Shown: positions 37,521 to 45,024 of the stretch, one piece after another
Layout: every line of letters starts with the position of its first letter
Position numbering within the stretch: the stretch's first letter is position 1
Notes under the pieces: generated by a model
Databases searched by the model: none
What the model saw: only the letters and a program-made list of their open reading frames with translations
Told to the model about the DNA's origin: nothing
NCBI RefSeq assembly: GCF_010119245.1
Contig: NZ_WNKG01000002.1
Location: forward strand, 620,001 to 684,000
Direction of reading: 5' to 3'
DNA length: 64,000 nucleotides
Origin: Cyclobacterium salsum
GTDB lineage: Bacteria > Bacteroidota > Bacteroidia > Cytophagales > Cyclobacteriaceae
Made by a program: the position numbers and the translations under genes

Positions 37521-38900
37521 ATGAAAAACGACCGACAGCAGCTAAACGCATTATCAGAAAAGATAGCGGGTTTCCTGACATTTATACGCGATAGATTTGA
37601 TCTTCATGAAGGCAAGGAAGATGAAATTGAGACGATTGAATACATAAGAAAAAATGTGGAATTCCGGGGTGCTAACCTTTGGATCCTTATTTTTGCGATT
37701 TTGGTGGCTTCTGTAGGCCTGAATGTCAACTCCACCGCCGTGATAATAGGGGCCATGCTGATATCACCTTTGATGGGTCCTATCATGGGGATCGGTATGG
37801 CAGCAGGGATCAACGATTTTGAGTTGATAAAGAAATCCATGAAGAATCTGGGGATTGCGATTTTGATCAGTATCATGACCTCTACGCTTTATTTTTCGTT
37901 TACCCCGCTAAACGATGCCCAGTCTGAACTGCTTGCCAGAACAGAGCCCACCATTTGGGATGTTTTGATCGCGCTTTTTGGCGGATTGGCTGGGATTATC
38001 GCAGGTTCTCGAAAAGAAAAAAGCAACGCTATTCCGGGGGTGGCCATCGCCACGGCCTTGATGCCGCCCTTGTGTACCGCAGGGTATGGCTTGGCTACCT
38101 GGAATATCTATTATTTTTTAGGTGCCTTCTACCTGTTTTTTATCAATTCTGTATTTATAAGCTTATCGACCTACCTTATTGTCCGGTTTATGGGTTTTCC
38201 TAAAAAGGAGTTTATAGATAGTCAGCGGGAAAGGCGGGTACGCAATTACATTAGTATTTTTATTATGATTACGATTGTTCCCAGTATTTACCTGGCATAT
38301 AATATCGTCAAAAGAACACTCTGGGAAAAGTCGGCCAAAGAGTTTGTTCAGGCAGAATTTGATTTCCCAAGCACGCAAATTATCACCAGCAATTTCCAGT
38401 ATGAGCCGGACAGTAGTGTCATCGAGCTGGCCTTGGTAGGTAAGCGAATCGAGGAGGAGGAAATAGCCATGATCCAAAAAAAGACGGCAACATTTAAATT
38501 GGATAACACCTATCTGATAGTTAAACAAAGCGGTGATACCGGAATGGACCTCAACATGCTGCGCTCGGATGTGCTAAAAGACCTCTACGAGCGAAATGAA
38601 GCCATGATACAGGGGAAGGACCAAAAAATTGCTTTTTTAGAACGTGAGGTAGCAAAATATGCGGCCTCTACCGGTATGGTGGCTGACCTGGCACGAGAAG
38701 CCAAAATTCATCATGAAAACCTTGTAGCCTTTTCCGTAAACCGATCGGTGATCGCTAATCTTACCGAAAACAGACAGGACACGGTATTGATAGCTGTTGC
38801 CACCTTCTCTAAAATTCCTGAAGAGCAAGAAACAGAACGCCTATGGTCCTGGTTAAAAATTCGGACCAAAGCAGACTCTATTTCCCTTATACTGGATTGA
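37521..38900 (+). CDS. DUF389 (TIGR00341) membrane protein
   Basis: About 460 residues. Six or so transmembrane helices lie between residues ~45 and ~270, starting with the conserved VNSTAVIIGAMLISPLMGPIMGIGMA and including IPGVAIATALMPPLCTAGYGLA, both DUF389 hallmarks. The C-terminal ~190 residues are soluble and partly coiled. An upstream TTG at 37494 opens the same frame, but the ATG at 37521 is more plausible. The role of DUF389 proteins is not established. Confidence 0.85.
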   Translation: MKNDRQQLNALSEKIAGFLTFIRDRFDLHEGKEDEIETIEYIRKNVEFRGANLWILIFAILVASVGLNVNSTAVIIGAMLISPLMGPIMGIGMAAGINDFELIKKSMKNLGIAILISIMTSTLYFSFTPLNDAQSELLARTEPTIWDVLIALFGGLAGIIAGSRKEKSNAIPGVAIATALMPPLCTAGYGLATWNIYYFLGAFYLFFINSVFISLSTYLIVRFMGFPKKEFIDSQRERRVRNYISIFIMITIVPSIYLAYNIVKRTLWEKSAKEFVQAEFDFPSTQIITSNFQYEPDSSVIELALVGKRIEEEEIAMIQKKTATFKLDNTYLIVKQSGDTGMDLNMLRSDVLKDLYERNEAMIQGKDQKIAFLEREVAKYAASTGMVADLAREAKIHHENLVAFSVNRSVIANLTENRQDTVLIAVATFSKIPEEQETERLWSWLKIRTKADSISLILD

Positions 38901-39075
38901 TTCCCTGGAAGCATCCGCAGGAACTATCCACGAGAAGGAGCTTAGGGCAAACGCCGAATGTCGCCTCCAATGGGGTCGGGTGCTTTTCCAGGTTTTCCGA
39001 ATGGTGCGTTTTGGCAATAGGAACGAACGATTGAGTCAACTAGGGTAAAAATCGAAGTCAAGCGGTGATAAAATC
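38901..39075. other. Intergenic stretch without a supported gene
   Basis: Moderately GC-rich sequence between the DUF389 gene and the tRNA-like unit. It is open in more than one frame (for example HPQELSTRRSLGQTPNV on the plus strand), but no start, family or operon context supports a protein. It could be a dispersed non-coding repeat. Confidence 0.4.
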
Positions 39076-39107
39076 AAAAAAGCTATGAAACAATGTCTCA
39101 TAGCTTT
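39076..39107 (-). terminator. Intrinsic terminator of the tRNA-like RNA gene
   Basis: On the minus strand AAAGCTATGA and TCATAGCTTT form a 10-bp stem, followed by T's. It lies 32 bp past the predicted 3' end of the tRNA-like gene and shows that the gene is a dedicated transcription unit. Confidence 0.8.
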
Positions 39108-39138
39108 AGTCAATTAACAATAAACCCAAAATAACCTG

Positions 39139-39262
39139 CTGTAGGAGAAGGAGTCGAACCTCCACGGGGCAGTTAGGCAAAATACGAGCTCGCTATTTGC
39201 TTTTTTCTGGATTCCCCACCCCCGAGACAGGAGGGCATGTCTGCCAATTTCATCATCCTACA
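39139..39262 (-). tRNA. Atypical class II tRNA-like gene, anticodon reads GTC, hairpin insert in variable arm
   Basis: 124 nt on the minus strand. The acceptor TGTAGGA pairs perfectly with TCCTACA and the discriminator is G. The D arm ATG-AAATTGGCAGA-CAT looks like tRNA-Leu class II. The anticodon stem CCCTC/GGGGG encloses CTGTCTC, giving anticodon GTC. The T arm is GGAGG-TTCGACT-CCTTC. The variable arm starts GGGG, ends CCCC, and between them holds about 45 nt with a second hairpin (GCAAATA / TATTTTGC). Class II tRNAs normally have Leu, Ser or Tyr anticodons and run to 85-92 nt. Position 37 is a T, which is unusual. It has its own terminator. It could be a decayed tRNA-Leu or a functional special RNA. 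Confidence 0.55.
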
Positions 39263-39467
39263 TTGTAAAAAGACCGTTTGTCTTTATTTGATATTTCAAA
39301 GGTAATACATGGGGTTATAAATTGAAAATAATTTAATAAATATTTTAAAAAAATACGTTATTTATAAAAATTTAACTTAAAAATTTAAATATCATTAAAC
39401 AGAAACGAAATAGTATGGGTCTCTTTGAGGAATTGTAAATGCTGTTTTTTCCTTAACTTAGACTCTA

Positions 39468-40379
39468 ATGCTGAAAATGTCTATGGGAGAGCCAATAAAA
39501 ACGTATGAAATGCCGAAAATCACCAATCAGCGAGCATTTCAGATTTATGAAGTTCAGGGAAAGACGATTCGGAATAGTACCTACCCTCATGAAACAGATC
39601 GACCTCACCGGCATAAATACTATGAAATATGCGTTTTTATCACCGGGGCAGGGAGACATGAGATAGACTTTGAGTCACACCCGATTCACTCCAATAGTGT
39701 GCATTTTCTTTCACCGGGTCAAATCCACCTGATAAGCCGTGAAAATGACTACCATGGGTATCTAATGGTATTTTCAAGAGATTTTTACGGTTTAGAAGCC
39801 GGGCAGGAAGACATCTTATTTGCGTTGCCATTTTTCAATAATCCGACCCTGGTTCCAATTCTTAATCTTTCCAGGGATGATTTTGACGAGCTCTTGCACC
39901 TGATCCGGTCGATAAGAAAAGAATACTTACATTGGGATGGGTTTACGTCTGAGATTCTTCGTCATTTTTTGCAAATATTCCTGATTAAATGCAAACAATA
40001 TTATCTGCGTTACTTCGCCGATAAAAATAAGACATTGGATCCGCATTTTGCATTGGTCCAACAATTCAATGCGCTCGTAGAACAACAATTTCGACAGGTA
40101 CATCAGGTGCAGGATTATGCCGCCATGATGGCCATGTCGCCTTCGGTTTTAAATAAACATGTAAAAAACATCACAGGATTTACGGCTGGCGAAGTGATTC
40201 TCGACCGGCTAATGCTTCAGGCAAAGCGGTACCTGATCTATACCGATCTCTCCAATAAGGAAATCGCGTACCAGCTGAATTATCAGGACCCATCCTATTT
40301 TAGTCGGATTTTTAAAAGGAAAACGGGAAAATCCCCGTCAGACTTCAGAAAGTCTGAGAACGAAAAGTACCAGCTTTAA
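39468..40379 (+). CDS. AraC-family transcriptional regulator with cupin-type sensor
   Basis: 303 residues. The N-terminal half (residues ~35-110: HRHKYYEICVFITGAGRHEIDF, HFLSPGQIHLI) is a cupin sensor. The C-terminal ~100 residues hold two helix-turn-helix motifs (VQDYAAMMAMSPSVLNKHVKNITGFTAGE and NKEIAYQLNYQDPSYFSRIFKRKTGKSPSDFR). It is transcribed in the same direction as, and 150 bp before, the sugar-catabolic operon, so it is the likely activator of that operon in response to an inducing sugar. Other ATGs (MSMGEP) lie a few codons in, and the exact start is uncertain. Confidence 0.9.
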   Translation: MLKMSMGEPIKTYEMPKITNQRAFQIYEVQGKTIRNSTYPHETDRPHRHKYYEICVFITGAGRHEIDFESHPIHSNSVHFLSPGQIHLISRENDYHGYLMVFSRDFYGLEAGQEDILFALPFFNNPTLVPILNLSRDDFDELLHLIRSIRKEYLHWDGFTSEILRHFLQIFLIKCKQYYLRYFADKNKTLDPHFALVQQFNALVEQQFRQVHQVQDYAAMMAMSPSVLNKHVKNITGFTAGEVILDRLMLQAKRYLIYTDLSNKEIAYQLNYQDPSYFSRIFKRKTGKSPSDFRKSENEKYQL

Positions 40380-40529
40380 ATTAAAAAATACCTTTATAAT
40401 GACGATAAATAAAGATAGTTTTAAGCTTTAAAATAAAAAGTGCAAGGTTTCACGATTGAATTCCGATTAATATTTTGAATTAGACAGCTGGATGAGCTTA
40501 TCCCAAACAAATTTAAACCCATTAAAAAA

Positions 40530-41912
40530 ATGATAGCAATAGATTCTGAAATTCAAGCCCAAGATTTAAAAAAGAGACTGGAGCGGTTTTGGCAACTTTC
40601 TGCAGAGAAAATCAAAGCGATTGAAAAAGAATACCCCCAAAACCAGGGTTCACCGGTATTTACGGTAAATGGTAAATATACCACCCGGGGTTGGACAGAA
40701 TGGACACAGGGCTTTCAATTTGGTTCTTCCATCTTGCAGTTCGATGCTACCGGGGAGATGGATTTTTTGGAAAAGGGTAAAATGAAGACCCTGCAACTGA
40801 TGGCTCCCCATATCAGTCATACCGGTGTCCATGATCACGGCTTCAATAATGTAAGTACCTATGGCAACCTGCTGCGGTTAATGATGGAGGAAAAAATCCC
40901 CTACAATGAGTGGGAGAAGAATTTTTATGAATTAGCCCTGAAAATTTCTGGGGCAGTTCAAGCCAGCCGATGGACTCCTATTAAGGATGGAGGATTTATT
41001 CACTCCTTTAACGGTCCGCATTCACTTTTTGTAGATACCATCCGAACCGTCCGGATTTTGATGCTTAGCTATAGTCTGGGGCATGTACTGCAGGAGGAAA
41101 ACGATAAGAAGGTAAATTTACTTGTCAGAGGACTACAACATGCCAAGGCCACGGCGGACTATTCGGTGTATTATGGAGAGGGTAGGGACCGGTACGATGT
41201 ATGGGGCCGCACGGCGCACGAAAGTGTCTTCAATACGCGAGATGGCAATTACCGCTGCCCTAATACCCAGCAGGGATATACGGGGTTTTCTACCTGGACC
41301 AGGGGATTGGCCTGGGCTATGTGTGGTTTCGCAGAAGAATTGGAATACATAGACAATTTATCAGATGAATCCTTAAAGGCATATGGGTCACCGGTGGAGA
41401 TTGAAGCATTTTTGTTAAAAGCTGCCACAGCTAGTTGTGATTTCTATATTGATCATACGCCAATAGACGGGGTACCCTATTGGGATACCGGGGCACCAAA
41501 CCTGCATAAATTGGGAGATTACCTATCTAAGCCTGCAGATCCCTACAATGCGTATGAGCCGGTGGACAGCACGGCTGCAGCGATAGGTGCCCAGGGATTA
41601 CTGCGATTGGGTCATTACCTGCAACGTAAGGGACAAACAGAGAAAGCCAAAAAATACTGGCAGGCAGGACTTACCGTCCTCCGCACCTTGCTGGAAGAAC
41701 CTTACTTAAGTACGGACGAAAAACACCAGGGCATTTTATTGCATTCCATTTATCACCAGCCCAACGGTTGGGACAATGTGCCGAAAGGACAGAAAATTGC
41801 CTGCAATGAATCCAGCATGTGGGGAGATTATCACGCAAGGGAACTAGCCTTGTATGTTCAGCGAATCATTGATAAGGATCCTTATTATACGTTTTTTAAT
41901 TGTCTATCATGA
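40530..41912 (+). CDS. GH88-like unsaturated glucuronyl hydrolase
   Basis: 460 residues, (alpha/alpha)6 barrel type, no signal peptide, so cytosolic. The catalytic Asp pair of GH88 is visible: GVHDHGFNN (Asp102) and LFVDTIRT (Asp169). FSTWTRGLAWAMCGFAEEL and SMWGDYHARELAL are further family segments. GH88 enzymes hydrate the double bond of unsaturated uronyl oligosaccharides made by lyases and so release the sugar. First gene of the operon; its stop overlaps the next start (ATGA). The true substrate could be another unsaturated or uronate-capped disaccharide imported by the symporter downstream. Confidence 0.8.
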   Translation: MIAIDSEIQAQDLKKRLERFWQLSAEKIKAIEKEYPQNQGSPVFTVNGKYTTRGWTEWTQGFQFGSSILQFDATGEMDFLEKGKMKTLQLMAPHISHTGVHDHGFNNVSTYGNLLRLMMEEKIPYNEWEKNFYELALKISGAVQASRWTPIKDGGFIHSFNGPHSLFVDTIRTVRILMLSYSLGHVLQEENDKKVNLLVRGLQHAKATADYSVYYGEGRDRYDVWGRTAHESVFNTRDGNYRCPNTQQGYTGFSTWTRGLAWAMCGFAEELEYIDNLSDESLKAYGSPVEIEAFLLKAATASCDFYIDHTPIDGVPYWDTGAPNLHKLGDYLSKPADPYNAYEPVDSTAAAIGAQGLLRLGHYLQRKGQTEKAKKYWQAGLTVLRTLLEEPYLSTDEKHQGILLHSIYHQPNGWDNVPKGQKIACNESSMWGDYHARELALYVQRIIDKDPYYTFFNCLS

Positions 41913-42739
41913 GTATACAACCCATCAAAGATTTAAGCAGGCTTTGCGTTCATACCATCACTACCAAACATTGGAGTCTGGAGGAGGCGGCGGAGAATTA
42001 TGAAATGGCAGGAGTCAAAGGGATTTCTGTATGGAGACAATATTTAGGTGGCCGGGATATCAAAGCTGCCGGCGACCGGCTCCGAAGTCATGGGCTGGAA
42101 ATTGTTTCCCTGGTTAGGGGAGGCTTCTTTCCCTCCGTTTCGGCGAAGGACAGGGACCTGGCCATTCAGGATAACCTCAAAGCAATTGACGAAGCGGCAG
42201 CGCTAGGGGCTCCCATGATCGTTTTGGTTTGTGGTGCCGACCCGGGACAATCGTTGGAAACCTCCAGAGAGCAGATCCGGGAGGGCATTGAAAAAGTATT
42301 GCCTCATGCCATGCAAAATGAAGTCAAATTGGCGATCGAACCATTGCATCCGATGTATGCAGACACCCGTTCGGCAGTTAATACCCTGCGTCAGGCCAAT
42401 GAAATGGCGGAGGCGATCGGTTCGGACCATGTGGGTGTAGCAGCGGACGTGTACCATTTGTGGTGGGATCCCGATCTTAAAGAAGAACTTCTCCGTTGTG
42501 GCAGCCAGGGAAACCTTTTCGCTTTTCATATCTGTGACTGGATGAGTCCTACGGTAGACTTTCTCAATGACCGTGGATTGATGGGAGAGGGCTGTATCGA
42601 TATCCCTACGATTCGCGGATGGGCTGAAGAGGCCGGTTTTTCCGGATTTAATGAAGTGGAAATCTTTTCGGACCGTCACTGGGCCCGAGACCAAAAGGAG
42701 TTTTTAAACGATATTGTAAAAAGTTATTATCATTGCTAG
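41909..42739 (+). CDS. Sugar phosphate isomerase/epimerase (AP endonuclease 2-like TIM barrel)
   Basis: 276 residues. The metal-binding acidic and His residues of the fold are present (LAIEPLHPMY, VGVAADVYHLWW, LFAFHICDW, FNEVEIFSD). The frame reaches a TTG at 41900, but the ATG at 41909 overlaps the previous stop as ATGA and is clearly used for coupling. Family members interconvert keto- and aldo-sugars or dehydrate keto-sugars. It acts with the neighbouring dehydrogenases on the sugar released by the GH88-like enzyme. The exact reaction is unknown. Confidence 0.85.
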   Translation: MSIQPIKDLSRLCVHTITTKHWSLEEAAENYEMAGVKGISVWRQYLGGRDIKAAGDRLRSHGLEIVSLVRGGFFPSVSAKDRDLAIQDNLKAIDEAAALGAPMIVLVCGADPGQSLETSREQIREGIEKVLPHAMQNEVKLAIEPLHPMYADTRSAVNTLRQANEMAEAIGSDHVGVAADVYHLWWDPDLKEELLRCGSQGNLFAFHICDWMSPTVDFLNDRGLMGEGCIDIPTIRGWAEEAGFSGFNEVEIFSDRHWARDQKEFLNDIVKSYYHC

Positions 42740-42755
42740 TAAAATAGGAATACAT

Positions 42756-43898
42756 ATGGAACATAAAGTAGGAATCATTATGAATGGTGTCACGGGTAGG
42801 ATGGGCACCAACCAGCATTTGATGCGTAGCATCGTGGAAATTATCGATCAAGGAGGTGTCAAACTCGCAAATGGGGATACCATTATGCCTGACCCGGTGC
42901 TGGTGGGAAGAAATGAGGCCAAGTTGCAGGCACTCAGCAAAAGGTCCGGGGTGAAAAAGTATACCACCGACCTGGATGCGGTCATGCAGGACTCGCAGTA
43001 CAGTATTTATTTTGATGCCCAGACCACCGGGCGAAGGGCGGATGCCGTCAAACAGGCAGTGAAAGCCGGGAAGCACATCTACTGTGAAAAGCCGGTAGCG
43101 GTCGATACTGACACCGCACTGGAACTTTATGAAATTTGCAATAAAGCCGGAGTGAAAAATGGGGTGGTTCAGGATAAATTGTGGCTGCCCGGCCTCCGTA
43201 AGTTGAAGCGTTTGATTGAGAACGATTTCTTTGGAGAGATTCTTTCTGTAAGAGGAGAGTTTGGATATTGGGTCTTTGAAGGCCACACGGTACCCGCACA
43301 ACGTCCATCCTGGAACTACCGGAAAGAAGACGATGGCGGTATCATCGTGGACATGCTTTGCCATTGGCGCTATGTATTGGACAATATATTTGGAAAGGTA
43401 AAAGCTGTATCCTGTACAGGAGCAACGCATATTAAGGAACGGGTAGACGAACAAGGTAAACCCTATACCTGTACGGCGGATGATGCTGCTTACGCCACCT
43501 TTGAATTAGAAGGAGACATTATCGCCCATTTTAACTCCTCCTGGACGGTACGTGTCAGGAGAGATGATTTGTTGACCGTTCAGGTGGATGGCACCAAGGG
43601 ATCGGCAGTAGCCGGGTTGAGAGAATGCTACATTCAACATTATGGCAACACCCCCAAGCCGGTTTGGAATCCGGATATCGTGCAGCCAATTGACTTCTAT
43701 GAAGGTTGGTCGAAGGTACCTGAGCAAGAACCCATGGACAACGCTTTCAAGGTGCAGTGGGAGTTGTTTTTAAAACATGTTGTTGCTGATGAGCCCTTTC
43801 CCTGGGATATGAAAGCCGGTGCCAGGGGAGTACAGTTGGCTGAGAAAGGGCTGGAGAGCTGGGCTAAAAGAGCCTGGGTTGATATTCCCGAACTTTAA
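42756..43898 (+). CDS. Gfo/Idh/MocA family oxidoreductase
   Basis: 380 residues, NAD(P)-dependent. The N-terminal Rossmann motif is unusual (GIIMNGVTGRMGTNQHL). The catalytic YCEKPVA motif (residues ~109-115) and the His segment IIVDMLCHWRYVLDNIFG follow. Members oxidise a sugar hydroxyl, often at C3. It starts 17 bp after the isomerase stop and is followed 7 bp later by an SDR. The central position in the operon suggests the oxidation step of the pathway. Confidence 0.88.
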   Translation: MEHKVGIIMNGVTGRMGTNQHLMRSIVEIIDQGGVKLANGDTIMPDPVLVGRNEAKLQALSKRSGVKKYTTDLDAVMQDSQYSIYFDAQTTGRRADAVKQAVKAGKHIYCEKPVAVDTDTALELYEICNKAGVKNGVVQDKLWLPGLRKLKRLIENDFFGEILSVRGEFGYWVFEGHTVPAQRPSWNYRKEDDGGIIVDMLCHWRYVLDNIFGKVKAVSCTGATHIKERVDEQGKPYTCTADDAAYATFELEGDIIAHFNSSWTVRVRRDDLLTVQVDGTKGSAVAGLRECYIQHYGNTPKPVWNPDIVQPIDFYEGWSKVPEQEPMDNAFKVQWELFLKHVVADEPFPWDMKAGARGVQLAEKGLESWAKRAWVDIPEL

Positions 43899-43904
43899 GA
43901 ATAT

Positions 43905-44681
43905 ATGACTATGAAAAATGTAGCACTGGTTACCGGAGGATCAAGAGGCATCGGCCTGGGAATTGCCAGGTGCCTGGCGAAAGAAGGATATGATCTGGCG
44001 ATCAACGGTATGCGGAAAGAGGAAGATACCGCAGACAGCCTGAATGAGTTAAGGGAGATGGGGGCAGAAGTGCTGTATTGCAGAGGAGATGTAGGAAGTG
44101 CTTCCGACAGGCAGGGAATTATGGATTCCATAGAAACTCATTTTGGAAGGCTACATGTGTTGGTAAACAACGCCGGAGTGGCTCCTAAAGAGCGAAAGGA
44201 TATTTTGGAGGCTTCTGAAGAAAGTTTCGACTATGTCTTGAAAACGAATTTGCATTCTGCCTATTTCCTTTCGCAGTTGGCCGCGAATCGGATGATTGCT
44301 CAGAAAAAGGAGAATCCGGACTTTAAAGGTTCCATCATAAACGTATCCTCCATTTCTGCCACGGTGGCTTCAGTGAATCGGGGAGAATATTGTATCGCAA
44401 AGGCCGGTATGAGTATGGCTACTCAGCTCTTTGCCGTGCGCCTTGGAGAATTCAATATTCCGGTATTTGAAGTCCGACCGGGAATCATCGCGACGGATAT
44501 GACTTCCGGAGTACAAGAAAAGTACGACAAACTTCTTGCTGAGGGGCTTTGTGTGCAGGCCAGGTGGGGCTTGCCAGAGGATGTGGGCCTGGCGGTGGCT
44601 GCCCTGGCCAAAGGGGATTTCCCCTATTCCACAGGCCAGGTGATCATGGTTGACGGTGGCCTGACCATCCCCAGATTATAA
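43905..44681 (+). CDS. Short-chain dehydrogenase/reductase (3-ketoacyl-ACP reductase-like)
   Basis: 258 residues of classical SDR fold: cofactor loop VTGGSRGIGLGIARCL, NNAG in LVNNAGVAPKER, catalytic Ser in NVSSISATVAS, and YCIAKAG for the catalytic YxxxK (Tyr-Cys-Ile-Ala-Lys). Named after fatty-acid enzymes by homology, but its operon (hydrolase, isomerase, sugar dehydrogenase) points to a sugar alcohol or keto-sugar as substrate. ATGs occur at 43905 and 43911. It is the last gene before a strong hairpin. Confidence 0.88.
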   Translation: MTMKNVALVTGGSRGIGLGIARCLAKEGYDLAINGMRKEEDTADSLNELREMGAEVLYCRGDVGSASDRQGIMDSIETHFGRLHVLVNNAGVAPKERKDILEASEESFDYVLKTNLHSAYFLSQLAANRMIAQKKENPDFKGSIINVSSISATVASVNRGEYCIAKAGMSMATQLFAVRLGEFNIPVFEVRPGIIATDMTSGVQEKYDKLLAEGLCVQARWGLPEDVGLAVAALAKGDFPYSTGQVIMVDGGLTIPRL

Positions 44682-44685
44682 TAGC

Positions 44686-44728
44686 CAGGCAATTGGCAGT
44701 GGCTTGCTTGCTGCCAATTGCCTGTTTT
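44686..44728 (+). terminator. Strong hairpin within the catabolic gene cluster
   Basis: CAGGCAATTGGCAG (44686-44699) and CTGCCAATTGCCTG (44711-44724) are perfect 14-bp complements around an 11-nt loop, followed by TTTTAAT. It lies 5 bp after the SDR stop and before the transporter genes, so it is either the end of the enzyme operon or an attenuator or processing site that sets transporter expression. Confidence 0.8.
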
Positions 44729-44796
44729 AATAAATTTTCGTACTATTTCAGTCAACAATTGTATATTGTCAATTAAAAGACCTAAACCCAATTCAA

Positions 44797-45024
44797 ATGG
44801 AAAAAAAGAGACTCTATTGGAAAATATGTTGCATCGCTGCGATTTTCCTGTGCATCCTTACCTTTACGCCTTTGGTCATACCGCAGGGAATTGCCACGCC
44901 TGAATTAGCTGGCGTACCCTACAGTTTATGGACCAGTTTTATTATCACGGTACTTTTGGTTGTCCTTACCTACATCGGTACGCGGGTACATCCAGGTATG
45001 CAAAATGAGGAGGAGGACGTATGA
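44797..45024 (+). CDS. Small membrane subunit accompanying a sodium/solute symporter (DUF3311-like)
   Basis: 75 residues with two transmembrane helices (about residues 8-28 and 44-64), resembling the small proteins that precede sodium:solute symporters. The segment between the helices is PQGIATPELAGVPYSLWTSF. The stop overlaps the symporter start (ATGA), showing coupled translation and supporting a role as accessory subunit. Confidence 0.8.
   Translation: MEKKRLYWKICCIAAIFLCILTFTPLVIPQGIATPELAGVPYSLWTSFIITVLLVVLTYIGTRVHPGMQNEEEDV

Noticed and set aside
38843-39034. 63-residue ORF overlapping the end of the DUF389 gene
   Set aside because: Begins inside the DUF389 coding region in another frame; no recognisable domain, no operon context.
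44718-44903. 61-residue ORF before the symporter subunit
   Set aside because: Starts inside the hairpin and overlaps the better-supported coupled subunit gene at 44797 in another frame.
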